From Lactococcus fujiensis JCM 16395 (lineage in GTDB: Bacteria > Bacillota > Bacilli > Lactobacillales > Streptococcaceae), in NCBI RefSeq assembly GCF_002441655.1, contig NZ_JXJU01000002.1:124001-188000 (forward strand): 64,000 nucleotides of DNA, in the 5' to 3' direction. This document shows, in pieces, positions 36,680 through 46,258 of the stretch. Each line of letters opens with the position of its first letter. The stretch's first letter is position 1. The notes beneath the pieces were generated by a model. It saw only the letters and a list, made by a program, of their open reading frames with translations. It ran no database searches and was not told the DNA's origin. The translations under genes and the position numbers were made by a program.

Positions 36680-38920
36680 TTATGATTTTGACACGGTCGT
36701 TTTTAAATCATTTTTAGTAAGCGAGAAAGGCAGTTGTTCGGGTAAATAGGTCTGAGGATGAGGAACGATCCCCAGTTTAAAATCAAGTCGCAGTCCTGTT
36801 GTCAAGTCTTTATGGTCAATAAAAGTGTTCTCTATTTTTTTCCCGTCAGCGCTGACAGTGTCAACGAAAACGTGCTGTTTTTTGTTAGGAGACGAATTTA
36901 TTTCGACCATCTTTCCATTTGACAAATGAATTTTTGCTCTATTCCAAAGTGGGATTCCCAAAATGTATTCTCCAGTCCCCGCGGTCATTGGGTAAAATCC
37001 CAAACTAGAGAAGATATACCATGAAGCCATTGTCCCATTATCTTCATCACCGGGATAAGCTCTAGTTGTATCGTTAAATGTTTCAAGCAATAAATTTTTG
37101 ATCAGTGGCTGAGCCATCCAAGGTTTACCAATGTATGAAAAGAGATAAGGGTAATGAAAGCTTGGTTGATTTGAAATAGCGACCTGACCGAATTCGAGTG
37201 TAGCCATTTCACTCATTTCGTGGATTTCAAAGCCGTAACCTTCAACAGAAAAATCGGGCTTTTGATTACATAATTCAATCAGCATTTCTTCGAATAAATC
37301 AGCACCTCCATGAATTTTGATCAGTCCTGCAAAGTCTTGAAATACAGAAAAAGAGGTTTGCCATGCGGAACCCTCAGCATAATCACGGCCCCATTGAAGA
37401 GGATTAAAGTTTTCTCGAAACTTCCCATCGTGATCTTTTGCTCTCATAAACCCACTTTCGGAATCATACAAGTGACAATAATTTAAGGCTTGTTTCTTAT
37501 AATATTGCGAGGTATTTTGATCACCAAGGATCTGTGCCACTCGATAAATGCAATAGTCTGAATAACTGTAATCCAGTGTTTGATTGACGGATTCATGGTG
37601 ATTCAGTGGAACATACCCATATTCTAGATAATCACTTATTCCTTGACGACCATATTTAGGATCAGATGATTGAACTGTTGCACCTTTTATCATTGCTTCT
37701 AAAAATTCAGGCATGAGATCAAGTCGAATTTCTTTTTTTGACGCATCGGCGATGACCGCATCAATTAAAGTTCCGGGCATCATTCCTCGTTCATCCGGAG
37801 AAAGCCATTTTGGCAAATAGCCGGATTCACGAAATGAATTTAGAAACCCTTCAAGCATGTCTCCGTACTCTTCAACTGCAATTAAACTGTAAAGCGGATA
37901 AACAGTTCTAAATGTATCCCAGAAGCCATTATTTGTATATAAGGGACCAGGTTTTACTGTTCTCGAGCTGGTATCAAAATGTATTTTTTGGTTATTATGG
38001 TCAATTTCATAAAAACGTTGTGGAAATAGGAAACTACGATATAAATTATGATAGAAAGTTGAAACAATCTTCGGGTCATCATGTTCCACTTCTATTTTAT
38101 TCAGCTGCTTTTCCCATGCCTCTTCATTCTGAACTTCATATTCGTCAAGAGTCATTGAGTGCTCACGTTCTAAATTTAAAGACGCCTGATCAAAAGAAAT
38201 AAAAGAAGTCCCAAAGCGCACAGTTTGTATCTGCTTTAATAATGTTTTAAAAGTCACCTGAACAGCGCCATTTTTTCCTTTGAAAGAGTTTGATCCATCA
38301 GCTAAAACCTGATTCTCTTGACCATCTTCTACCTCAAATACTGAATCAAGTACGATGTCATTTTCAAATGCTAATTGCACATAAAACGCAAAGTTTTCAT
38401 CCTCACAATCAGCATAATTAGAAACCGAAAATAAGATATTTCTTGAGTCTTTGGCAGAAATCTCAAAATTTCCAGGTAATTGCAATATTATTCCGTTATC
38501 TTGAACTTTTGAATTTAAAAACTTCATTTGTAAAATACCACCATAAATGGACGGAACAAGGATTGACTGAATTTGATACCTCAGTGATGTTATTGCAATT
38601 TTATGAGGTGACATTTGTGTTTCTGAGGGGCGAAAAGATGAGACGGTGTGCCAAATTGAATGGCCGCCTAGATATCCAGAAAATGGGGTCATTGTAAAAT
38701 GTGAAAAATCTCCCATCCATGGACTGGGTTGGTGAGTTAAGCGGAAGCCTTCGAAAGTATGGTCTTCTGGATGAAACCACCAGGCTCCTCGACTTGAGGC
38801 AGTTGACAGCGCGAAATAGTTCATTCCCCAAGGCGTACCTGTGTATGGGAGACAATTCCCATTTGAAAAGCTACTTGAATTTGCACTCCCTTGCCTTGTA
38901 TCGATTTGATTTATTCTCAT
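36680..38920 (-). CDS. GH92 alpha-mannosidase
   Basis: A 746-residue glycoside hydrolase of family 92, exo-acting calcium-dependent alpha-mannosidases that trim alpha-1,2 (and other) mannose from high-mannose N-glycans. Visible family blocks are TPFSGYLGGHSIWH, NNGFWDTFRTVYPLYSL near residue 335, NHHESVNQTLDYSYSDYCIY with the catalytic acid region, and GDEDNGTMASWYIFSSLGFY near residue 640. No signal peptide is seen, so it acts inside the cell on imported glycan. AAGGAATATT stands before the ATG. It follows the GntR-type regulator gene by 42 bases on the same strand, opposite the rest of the locus. Linkage preference is inferred from family only. Confidence 0.92.
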   Translation of the reverse strand: MRINQIDTRQGSANSSSFSNGNCLPYTGTPWGMNYFALSTASSRGAWWFHPEDHTFEGFRLTHQPSPWMGDFSHFTMTPFSGYLGGHSIWHTVSSFRPSETQMSPHKIAITSLRYQIQSILVPSIYGGILQMKFLNSKVQDNGIILQLPGNFEISAKDSRNILFSVSNYADCEDENFAFYVQLAFENDIVLDSVFEVEDGQENQVLADGSNSFKGKNGAVQVTFKTLLKQIQTVRFGTSFISFDQASLNLEREHSMTLDEYEVQNEEAWEKQLNKIEVEHDDPKIVSTFYHNLYRSFLFPQRFYEIDHNNQKIHFDTSSRTVKPGPLYTNNGFWDTFRTVYPLYSLIAVEEYGDMLEGFLNSFRESGYLPKWLSPDERGMMPGTLIDAVIADASKKEIRLDLMPEFLEAMIKGATVQSSDPKYGRQGISDYLEYGYVPLNHHESVNQTLDYSYSDYCIYRVAQILGDQNTSQYYKKQALNYCHLYDSESGFMRAKDHDGKFRENFNPLQWGRDYAEGSAWQTSFSVFQDFAGLIKIHGGADLFEEMLIELCNQKPDFSVEGYGFEIHEMSEMATLEFGQVAISNQPSFHYPYLFSYIGKPWMAQPLIKNLLLETFNDTTRAYPGDEDNGTMASWYIFSSLGFYPMTAGTGEYILGIPLWNRAKIHLSNGKMVEINSSPNKKQHVFVDTVSADGKKIENTFIDHKDLTTGLRLDFKLGIVPHPQTYLPEQLPFSLTKNDLKTTVSKS

Positions 38921-38962
38921 AATATTCCTTTATATATTAGTGAATTCTGTTTAAAGTTTTCG

Positions 38963-40003
38963 TTATGAAATGTCTCTTGTAGAGTTTCTTTTAATAAGTT
39001 GGATATCAACTTTTTTATCTTCCGGTCTGATTCCATGATCGAGCCAATCAATGATCATTTCACCAGCGACTTGTCCCATTTTTTGAAAGTCTTGGGCAAT
39101 CGTTGTAAGACCCGGTTGGCTCAATTGGGTAGCCTGAATATTATCAAAACCAATAATTGATATATCCATTGGAAAAGAATAGCCTTGTTGTTGTAATACA
39201 CCCATGATTTGAAGTGCCACCAAGTCATTTTCACAAACCAACCCTGTAAGCGCTTGTGACTCAATCAGTTTCAAAATTCCTTCCACCGTTGCTAAAGGGT
39301 CGTCAAGTGTTGTGTGATACGACAAATGGTTCTCTTTCAATTCTTTGATGTATCCTAAATACCGGTTCCTCGTCGTATGCGGGTGGTGGGGCTCATTACT
39401 CATCACATATGCAATGCGTTGATGGCCTTGTTGAATAAGCAGATGTGTGGCAAGGATCCCTCCATTAAAATTATCGGCAAATACACAAGGAAAAGGGAGA
39501 TCGATGATTTTTTTATCCAGTAATACAATTGGGAAGTTATACATAGATAATTCGAGAAGGACATCGAGAAAATCCTCTGTATGCATTGGATAATAGATCA
39601 AACCGTCAAAATTTTCTCTAATTGAAGTTGCTGAATTTTCCCTTAAATAATTAGAATAGGTCATAAACAAAGTAATTTCAGCAGCATTAATCGTAGGTAA
39701 GAGACCAGGTGTGAAATTCCCAAAATTCATTCCTTCAAATGGCATTACAAAAAGAAGTCGACGATTTGTTCCTGAAAATTGAACTTTTTTAACTTTTGTC
39801 ACGAAAGACCCTTTACCTTGGATCCTGGTTGCCATCCCCATCTGTTCAAGTTCAGATAGGGCTCGTTTTGCAGTAATTCGACTGACTTTGTAAGTAAGAG
39901 CGAGTTCCTTTTCGGTAGGAAGTTGTTCGCCGACTTTCAAATTATTTGTTTTAATTTCCTTAACTAAATCATTACATATTTGCTGATAAAGTGGAACAGA
40001 CAT
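38963..40003 (-). CDS. GntR-family regulator with LacI-type sugar-binding domain
   Basis: A 346-residue transcription regulator. Residues 1-70 form a GntR winged helix (MSVPLYQQICNDLVKEI, GEQLPTEKELALTYKVSR, GMATRIQGKGSFVTK). Residues about 80-340 are a periplasmic-binding-protein-like effector domain (IVLLDKKIIDLPFPCVFAD, HQRIAYVMSNEPHHPHT, ISIIGFDNIQATQLSQPGLTTI), as in AraR-type repressors. It is divergent from the GH125-GH38-ABC genes and upstream of GH92, so a local mannoside-responsive repressor is likely. Palindromes TGATATATCA at both divergent promoters are candidate operators. GAGGTACACTT precedes the ATG. Confidence 0.9.
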   Translation of the reverse strand: MSVPLYQQICNDLVKEIKTNNLKVGEQLPTEKELALTYKVSRITAKRALSELEQMGMATRIQGKGSFVTKVKKVQFSGTNRRLLFVMPFEGMNFGNFTPGLLPTINAAEITLFMTYSNYLRENSATSIRENFDGLIYYPMHTEDFLDVLLELSMYNFPIVLLDKKIIDLPFPCVFADNFNGGILATHLLIQQGHQRIAYVMSNEPHHPHTTRNRYLGYIKELKENHLSYHTTLDDPLATVEGILKLIESQALTGLVCENDLVALQIMGVLQQQGYSFPMDISIIGFDNIQATQLSQPGLTTIAQDFQKMGQVAGEMIIDWLDHGIRPEDKKVDIQLIKRNSTRDIS

Positions 40004-40023
40004 AAGTGTACCTCGACTATAAT

Positions 40024-40033
40024 TGATATATCA
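40024..40033 (+). promoter_or_regulatory. Candidate operator O1 for the GntR-type regulator
   Basis: TGATATATCA, a perfect 10-base palindrome, lies about 20 bases before the regulator ATG on its promoter side and is identical to O3. It would allow self-repression. Confidence 0.6.
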
Positions 40034-40175
40034 TATTATATACTAAATAAAAAAAAACACAAGTGAAATACTTTACGAATCCCAAAAAACACCAGGCGAC
40101 ACCCCTTGAGCTAGAAAATGCTTACATTAGCGTAGGATATGCGAATTCAACTAAATAAAATTTTTATAAAAGGGC

Positions 40176-40203
40176 TTGCAAAAAATAATTTATGTGATAT
40201 ATT
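40176..40203 (+). promoter_or_regulatory. Promoter of the mannoside operon
   Basis: TTGCAA and TATATT are separated by 16 bases. Operator O2 overlaps the -10 box. Confidence 0.65.
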
Positions 40204-40224
40204 AGAAGAAAAAATGATATATCA
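40195..40224 (+). promoter_or_regulatory. Candidate operators O2 and O3 for the GntR-type regulator
   Basis: TGATATATTA at 40195-40204 and TGATATATCA at 40215-40224, 20 bases apart (about two helical turns), overlap the -10 and early transcribed region of the mannoside operon. Together with O1 they form a plausible set for repression of both divergent units. Confidence 0.6.
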
Positions 40225-40279
40225 ACATTTGAAACGATTGTTATTTTTTGTAAAGAGTATATCAATATAAGGAGCTAAT

Positions 40280-41569
40280 GTGGGCATTCAAATACCTTAT
40301 TCAGTGAAACAATTTGTACAAACGATCAAAGAGAACTGTGGAGAATCTCACCAAGATTGGTCAAAAAATTTTGAGACATCATTCACAAACACCTTAGAAA
40401 AAGCCATAAAGGTGCAGAGTAACCATCAGGTATTTATGCTGACAGGGGACATACCAGCCATGTGGTTGCGTGATTCAACAGCACAAATTAGGCCCTATCT
40501 TTTTTTGGCACAAACTGATCAACAAATTTCCGATCTGATTGCGGGCCTTGTGAAGCAACAATTTAAGTACATTAATTTTGATCCTTATGCAAATGCCTTT
40601 AATGAACAAGAGAATTGTGCAGGGCATCAAAATGACCAAACGAATTTTAATTCCAAAAAAGGTTGGATTTGGGAAAGAAAGTATGAAATTGATTCACTTT
40701 GTTATCCAGTTCAATTAGCATATTTGTTATATCAAAAGACGGGTAGGATCGATATTTTTGATGAACAATTTGTAGAAGGGGTGCGCAAAATCTTAACTGT
40801 TTTTAAAACAGAACAAAATCATGAACACTCACCTTATCGATTTCAACGTGTGACCGATCGGAATGAAGATACCTTGATCCGAAATGGGCGGGGAGCGAAA
40901 GTCGCCCATACTGGGATGACATGGTCTGGTTTTAGACCTAGTGATGATGCTTGCCAATATGGCTACCTTGTCCCGTCTAATATGTTTGCAGTTGTAATAC
41001 TTGATGAGTTAATATTCATCTTCAGTCAGGTATTACACGATGCACAGCTTATGCAAGCAGCACAAGAATTGAAATCTTCAATTCAAAAAGGAATTAATCA
41101 ATTTGCCGTGACTCAAAATCAGCAAGGGGATGATATTTGGTCCTATGATGTAGACGGGCTGGGTAATAGGGCTGTAATGGACGATAGTAATGTTCCTAAT
41201 TTACTTGCTGCCCCTTATTTGGGATACTGTGAAATAGATGATCCGATTTATTTGAATACGCGACGAACAATGCTGAGCTTTGAGAATCCTTATTATTATG
41301 AAGGAAAATTTGCAAAAGGGATAGGTTCGAGTCATACACCAGAAAATTATGTTTGGCCGATCGCTTTAGCTATGGAAGGACTAACCACAGATTCTCAATC
41401 GGAAAAAGAACGGATATTGAATATTTTGGTCAACACAGATGCAGGAACACATCTGATGCATGAAGGATTTGATGTTAATAATCCAAACCATTACACAAGA
41501 GAGTGGTTCAGTTGGGCAAACATGATGTACTGCGAGCTCTTAATGGATTACTTTGGGTACAAAATTTAA
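40280..41569 (+). CDS. GH125 exo-alpha-1,6-mannosidase
   Basis: A 429-residue glycoside hydrolase of family 125 (formerly DUF1237). The pneumococcal and clostridial enzymes remove non-reducing alpha-1,6 mannose from N-glycan fragments by inversion. Family blocks seen are PAMWLRDSTAQIRPYLFLA near residue 60, the WIWERKYEIDSLCYP stretch near 130, GMTWSGFRPSDDACQYGYLVPSNM near 215 and NYVWPIALAMEG near 360. No signal peptide. The start is GTG at 40280, with AAGGAG six bases upstream; ATG at 40278 is out of frame. First gene of the plus-strand mannoside operon. Confidence 0.93.
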   Translation: MGIQIPYSVKQFVQTIKENCGESHQDWSKNFETSFTNTLEKAIKVQSNHQVFMLTGDIPAMWLRDSTAQIRPYLFLAQTDQQISDLIAGLVKQQFKYINFDPYANAFNEQENCAGHQNDQTNFNSKKGWIWERKYEIDSLCYPVQLAYLLYQKTGRIDIFDEQFVEGVRKILTVFKTEQNHEHSPYRFQRVTDRNEDTLIRNGRGAKVAHTGMTWSGFRPSDDACQYGYLVPSNMFAVVILDELIFIFSQVLHDAQLMQAAQELKSSIQKGINQFAVTQNQQGDDIWSYDVDGLGNRAVMDDSNVPNLLAAPYLGYCEIDDPIYLNTRRTMLSFENPYYYEGKFAKGIGSSHTPENYVWPIALAMEGLTTDSQSEKERILNILVNTDAGTHLMHEGFDVNNPNHYTREWFSWANMMYCELLMDYFGYKI

Positions 41570-41598
41570 AAGCAAATTTAGATAAAAAAAGGGATGAT

Positions 41599-44292
41599 AT
41601 GAAAAAGAAGACAATTCACATAATTTCGCATAGTCACTGGGATCGAGAATGGTATATGGCTTATGAGCAACATCATATGCGTTTGGTTAATCTGTTAGAT
41701 GACTTATTGGATTTATTTAAGAAAGACCCTGAATTCGATAGTTTTCATTTGGACGGTCAAACGATTATCTTGGATGATTATTTACAAGTAAGACCTGAAC
41801 GAGAAGATGAAATTCGAGCGGCTATAAGTAGTGGAAAACTGAGAATTGGTCCATTTTATATCTTACAAGATGATTTTTTGATTAGTTCAGAGTCAAATGT
41901 ACGCAATATGCTGATTGGGAAAAAAGCTACAGATTTCTGGGGACAAAAAGTTCCCCTTGGATATTTTCCAGACACCTTTGGAAATATGGGACAAACACCA
42001 CAATTGATGAAGGGCGCTGGTCTCGAAAATGTTGCCTTTGGCCGAGGGGTCAAACCAATTGGATTCGATAATCAAGTCCTTGAGCAAAAAACTTATTCAT
42101 CACAATATTCAGAAATGTGGTGGCAAGGCCCAGATGAGAGTGAGATTCTTGGCATCTTATTTGCTAATTGGTATTCTAACGGAAATGAAATCCCAACAGA
42201 AAAAGATAAAGCAATTTCTTTTTGGACAAAAAAAATAGCAGATGCGGAAAAATTTGCATCAACGCCTCATATATTGATGATGAATGGGGGAGATCATCAA
42301 CCCGTTCAAAAGGATTTAAGTAAAGCCATTCGTCTTGCGAATGAGCTTTTCCCCGAATATGAATTCATTCATTCTAATTGGCCAACTTATTTGGATGCCG
42401 TGAGAGCCACCTTACCTGAGGATTTATCAAAGGTTAGCGGTGAATTAACTTCTCAGGAAACAGATGGTTGGTATACATTAGCGAATACGGCCTCAAGTCG
42501 TGTTTACTTGAAACAAAAAAATACGCTTGTTGAACGGAAGCTAGAAAATATTGCCGAACCACTTGCCACTTTGGCATACAAAATTAGTGGTCAATATCCA
42601 CATGAAAAACTTCTTTATGCATGGAAAATATTACTGCAAAATCATCCTCATGATAGCATTTGCGGGTGCTCATTAGATTCCGTTCATCGTGAAATGATGA
42701 CTCGTTTTGAAAAGGCAGAAACCGTTGCTGATTATGTCCTAACAGATGCTTTAGAAACGATTTCAAAGGCGATCCAGCCGAATGGTGAACACTCATTTGT
42801 TGTCTTTAATACCAGTGCTTATGACAAAACTGGTGAGGCCGAAGTAGAAGTTGTTCTAGAGCGGAAATTATTTTCAGAGGGCTTGCCTGTTGACTTGTAT
42901 CGTTCATTAGACGCAAAAGTTGATCAGAAATTTGAAGTTATAGATCAAACGGGACAGATAGTTCATGCTGAAATTTCAAAAGCAGAAGTTTTATTTGATT
43001 ATGATTTACCGAAAGATCGTTTTCGTGTCCCTTATATGAAACGTTTCGTAAAAGTGAAATTATTTTTAAATAAAATGCCCGCTTTTAGCTGGCAGACGTT
43101 TCAGTTGGTTAGCACCGACCGATCACAAACCAAAGAAAAAGGGATGATTTCAGGTCAAGAAATTGAAAACTCATTTTTTAAATTGACTATTGAAAAGAAC
43201 GGCACCCTCAGTATATTTGATAAGGTACAGAACTGTAATCTTTCGAACATTTTGGAATTTGAAGATACGGGGGATATTGGAAATGAGTACATTTACTTTC
43301 AACCGCAACACTCTAAAGCGATTTTGTCTTCAGAATCAGAAGCGACTTTAACTGTCATTACTGATCAACCTGAAATAGCACAAATTGAAATAAAGCAGAA
43401 TATGATGATTCCAGAATCAGCTGACGCATTACTCGAAAAAGAGCAGCAAGAGGTCTTGGAATTTCGCTACCGCAAAGCTAATCGCTCGAAACATTTGGTT
43501 CCGCTTGAGATAAAAACAATTGTAACAGTAAGGCCGGACAGTAGAAAAATAGACTTTGAAACAACGATTGACAATCAAATGACAAACCACCGTATTCGTG
43601 TTTTATTTCCGTCAGGACTGACAACTGAATCACATGAGGCAGATAGCATCTTCGAAGTTGTCAAACGGCCGAATCAAGTTTCTGAACAATGGGAGAACCC
43701 AACAAATCCGCAACATCAACAAGCTTTTGTCAACATTCATAATGCTGACTATGGCTTGACAATCGGAAACTTCGGCTTGAATGAATATGAGATTCTCAAT
43801 TCTTCCGTCATTGCACTGACACTCGTACGGTCAGTGGGTGAACTCGGTGACTGGGGCTACTTTCCAACACCAGAAGCACAAACGCAAGGACGATTAAAGT
43901 TTACCTATAGTCTAGAAATGCATGATGCACCAGAATCACGGTACCAAACTTACAAAAACGCCTATGCTTCACAAATTCCATTCAGTTCTGTTCAATTGAG
44001 ACACCACGATAATGTTTCAATCTTACCTAACAATGGGAAAATTGTTGATATCAGTGCTGATACATTTGCAACAACTGCCTTAAAGAGAAGAGAAGCTGAT
44101 GACAGAATTGTTTTACGAGGTTACAATATGTCTGATCAAGCAGAAATCGTTCATATTGTTGGTGCATTTAAAGAACTGAATTTATTGGAAGAAGAACAGG
44201 ATGATTTTTCACAAGACCTCAAGCCTTATGAAATTAAAACGATTCTTGTCCATGAGATGAACAATAGTTCGGCTCAAGAGGAGAAGCAATGA
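41599..44292 (+). CDS. GH38 alpha-mannosidase
   Basis: An 897-residue intracellular family 38 retaining alpha-mannosidase, a zinc enzyme. The metal site HSHWDREWYMAYEQH is near residue 12, the nucleophile aspartate is in LGYFPDTFGNMGQTPQLMKG near 120, and NHPHDSICGCSLDSVHREM near 350 is also typical. Bacterial relatives act on alpha-mannosides such as N-glycan core pieces or mannosylglycerate; the GH92/GH125 neighbours favour N-glycans. I chose ATG 41599, where the conserved metal motif follows at once; the longer frame overlaps the previous gene. AAAAAAAGGGATGAT precedes it. Its stop overlaps the permease start (ATGA). Confidence 0.93.
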   Translation: MKKKTIHIISHSHWDREWYMAYEQHHMRLVNLLDDLLDLFKKDPEFDSFHLDGQTIILDDYLQVRPEREDEIRAAISSGKLRIGPFYILQDDFLISSESNVRNMLIGKKATDFWGQKVPLGYFPDTFGNMGQTPQLMKGAGLENVAFGRGVKPIGFDNQVLEQKTYSSQYSEMWWQGPDESEILGILFANWYSNGNEIPTEKDKAISFWTKKIADAEKFASTPHILMMNGGDHQPVQKDLSKAIRLANELFPEYEFIHSNWPTYLDAVRATLPEDLSKVSGELTSQETDGWYTLANTASSRVYLKQKNTLVERKLENIAEPLATLAYKISGQYPHEKLLYAWKILLQNHPHDSICGCSLDSVHREMMTRFEKAETVADYVLTDALETISKAIQPNGEHSFVVFNTSAYDKTGEAEVEVVLERKLFSEGLPVDLYRSLDAKVDQKFEVIDQTGQIVHAEISKAEVLFDYDLPKDRFRVPYMKRFVKVKLFLNKMPAFSWQTFQLVSTDRSQTKEKGMISGQEIENSFFKLTIEKNGTLSIFDKVQNCNLSNILEFEDTGDIGNEYIYFQPQHSKAILSSESEATLTVITDQPEIAQIEIKQNMMIPESADALLEKEQQEVLEFRYRKANRSKHLVPLEIKTIVTVRPDSRKIDFETTIDNQMTNHRIRVLFPSGLTTESHEADSIFEVVKRPNQVSEQWENPTNPQHQQAFVNIHNADYGLTIGNFGLNEYEILNSSVIALTLVRSVGELGDWGYFPTPEAQTQGRLKFTYSLEMHDAPESRYQTYKNAYASQIPFSSVQLRHHDNVSILPNNGKIVDISADTFATTALKRREADDRIVLRGYNMSDQAEIVHIVGAFKELNLLEEEQDDFSQDLKPYEIKTILVHEMNNSSAQEEKQ

Positions 44293-45218
44293 AAAAATTC
44301 ATCAAAAACATATGGCGATATAAAGCCTTAATATTAATGGCACTTCCTGGTGCAATCTGGATGATTTTCTTTTTCTATATTCCTGTTCTAGCAAATGTTG
44401 TTGCTTTTAAACAGTTTCGTCTTGATCCGAATGGCTTTCTTGCTAGTTTAGTTAACAGTCCTTGGGTTGGATTTGATAATTTTAAATTCCTTTTTCAATC
44501 GGGTGCGGCTTTTACGATTACTAGAAATACGGTCCTATATAATGTCGGTTTCATTGTTCTCAATTTAATTATTGCGGTCACGTTTGCAATCATTATGTCT
44601 GAATTGAGAAATAAACGATTGGTTAAACTCTATCAAACCATGTCGCTTTTACCTTATTTTCTTTCATGGGTAGTCATTTCATATTTTGTCTATGCTTTCT
44701 TGAGTCAGGACAAAGGGATTATCAATCACTGGATTACTGGGCATGGGGGGACGGCTATCCAATGGTATAGTGAACCAAAATATTGGCCCTTCATTATACT
44801 CTTTATTGGGGTTTGGAAAGGAATTGGCTACAATTCAATTATTTACTTTGCCACAGTAATGGGAATTGATCCGACTTACTACGAAGCTGCAATGGTTGAT
44901 GGAGCAACAAAATGGCAACAAATTAAAAATATTACGATACCTCAAATGGCACCGTTGATGACAATTTTGACGATTTTAGCGGTGGGAAATATTTTTAGAG
45001 CAGATTTTGGTTTATTCTATAACGTACCACAAAATTCAGGTGCATTATATAACGTTACACAAGTTCTTGATACTTACATTTATAATGGACTGGCAAGTTC
45101 GGGTGATTTAGGGATGTCTACTGCAGCTGGACTTTATCAATCCATTGTAGGTTTTATTCTCTTGATGATTACCAACTTTATTGCTCGTCGTGTTGATGAA
45201 CAATCTGCTTTATTCTAA
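44289..45218 (+). CDS. Sugar ABC transporter permease, LplB-like (first)
   Basis: A 309-residue permease with six predicted helices of the CUT1 class. It opens LILMALPGAIWMIFFFYIPVL, and the EAA coupling loop is seen as YYEAAMVDGATKWQQIKNITIPQ near residue 198. LplB-type permeases pair with YtcP-type permeases for oligosaccharides; the pneumococcal N-glycan transporter is of this type. It overlaps the GH38 gene by four bases. No ATPase gene occurs in the locus, so a shared ATPase such as MsmK is likely to energise it (inference). Confidence 0.9.
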   Translation: MKKFIKNIWRYKALILMALPGAIWMIFFFYIPVLANVVAFKQFRLDPNGFLASLVNSPWVGFDNFKFLFQSGAAFTITRNTVLYNVGFIVLNLIIAVTFAIIMSELRNKRLVKLYQTMSLLPYFLSWVVISYFVYAFLSQDKGIINHWITGHGGTAIQWYSEPKYWPFIILFIGVWKGIGYNSIIYFATVMGIDPTYYEAAMVDGATKWQQIKNITIPQMAPLMTILTILAVGNIFRADFGLFYNVPQNSGALYNVTQVLDTYIYNGLASSGDLGMSTAAGLYQSIVGFILLMITNFIARRVDEQSALF

Positions 45219-45229
45219 AGGAAGGACAT

Positions 45230-46150
45230 ATGAAAAAGAAAAAAATTACACATGTTGAAGTGAGAAATTTTAGTCGTTCTGTCAATCTATTATTCAACGT
45301 TTTGATTGCGATCTTTGCAATTTCTTGCATCCTTCCATTCATCTTTGTGGTTGCCATTTCATTTACTAAAGAAAGTGCAATTGTGTCTCATGGTTATAGT
45401 TTTTGGCCCAGTCAATTTAGCCTTGATGGCTATCGTTTCCTTTTTAATCAAATGAAAAGTCAAATCTTTCAATCTTTGCTGGTCACTTTGACTGTTACTA
45501 TTTTCGGTACGCTGATTAATACGACAACAACATCACTTTATGCCTATGCGATTTCACGAACGACATTCCCTTTAAGAAAATTTTTCACTGTTTTCTGTTT
45601 GATTACAATGTTATTTTCTCCAGGAATGATTGCGAATTATTTGGTTATGACAAATATGTTACATTTGAACGATACAATCTTCGCATTAATCCTTCCAATG
45701 GCAGTTTCGCCCTTTAATATTATCGTCATGCGAACCTTCTTCAGACGCCAAGTTCCAGATGCCATAATTGAATCCGCTCGAATTGACGGTGCAAGTGAAA
45801 TTAGAATTTTTACACAAATTGTTCTTCCACTAGCCGTACCTGGTATCGCAACAATTTCATTATTTGCCGCGCTTGGTTATTGGAATGACTGGTTTAATGC
45901 GCTACTCTATATTCAAAGTGATAACTTAATTCCTTTGCAATATCTCTTGATGAAAATACAAAATAATCTACAATTCCTCATGCAAAATGCAGTGGCAGGA
46001 GCTCAATTACAAGGGGGGCTTAGTAGTCTACCTGGTGAATCAGCCCGCATGGCTATCGTTGTGATCTCCATTTTGCCAATTGCCCTGAGTTATCCGTTTT
46101 TCCAAAAATATTTTGTCAAAGGATTAACAATAGGTGGAGTAAAAGAATAA
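45230..46150 (+). CDS. Sugar ABC transporter permease, YtcP-like (second)
   Basis: A 306-residue CUT1 permease with six helices and the EAA loop AIIESARIDGASEIRIFTQIVLP near residue 180. The C-terminal FPFFQKYFVKGLTIGGVKE-like end (here SYPFFQKYFVKGLTIGGV) is a usual ending in this group. It lies 11 bases after the first permease with AAGGAAGGACAT before the ATG. Works with the first permease and the binding protein at 46259. Confidence 0.9.
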   Translation: MKKKKITHVEVRNFSRSVNLLFNVLIAIFAISCILPFIFVVAISFTKESAIVSHGYSFWPSQFSLDGYRFLFNQMKSQIFQSLLVTLTVTIFGTLINTTTTSLYAYAISRTTFPLRKFFTVFCLITMLFSPGMIANYLVMTNMLHLNDTIFALILPMAVSPFNIIVMRTFFRRQVPDAIIESARIDGASEIRIFTQIVLPLAVPGIATISLFAALGYWNDWFNALLYIQSDNLIPLQYLLMKIQNNLQFLMQNAVAGAQLQGGLSSLPGESARMAIVVISILPIALSYPFFQKYFVKGLTIGGVKE

Positions 46151-46158
46151 TGATATGA

Positions 46159-46182
46159 TCTGCTTTGGAAATTCAAAGCAGA
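46159..46182 (+). other. Intercistronic hairpin between permease and binding-protein genes
   Basis: TCTGCTTTG pairs perfectly with CAAAGCAGA around GAAATT and has no T run. Such stems often protect or separate the highly expressed binding-protein message. Confidence 0.6.
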
Positions 46183-46198
46183 AACTATTAAAACGTAA

Positions 46199-46212
46199 TG
46201 TAAGCGATTTTA
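46199..46212 (+). promoter_or_regulatory. Candidate cre box before the binding-protein gene
   Basis: TGTAAGCGATTTTA matches the CcpA consensus TGNAANCGNTNNCA at all but the next-to-last position. It suggests glucose repression of the later part of the locus. Confidence 0.55.
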
Positions 46213-46258
46213 TAAATTTATTAAAGTAAATAAATGGGTAACCCCCAAAGGAGCATAT

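Noticed and set aside
40231-40250. cre box near GAAACGATTG before GH125
   Set aside because: Several mismatches to the CcpA consensus; kept out of the feature list.
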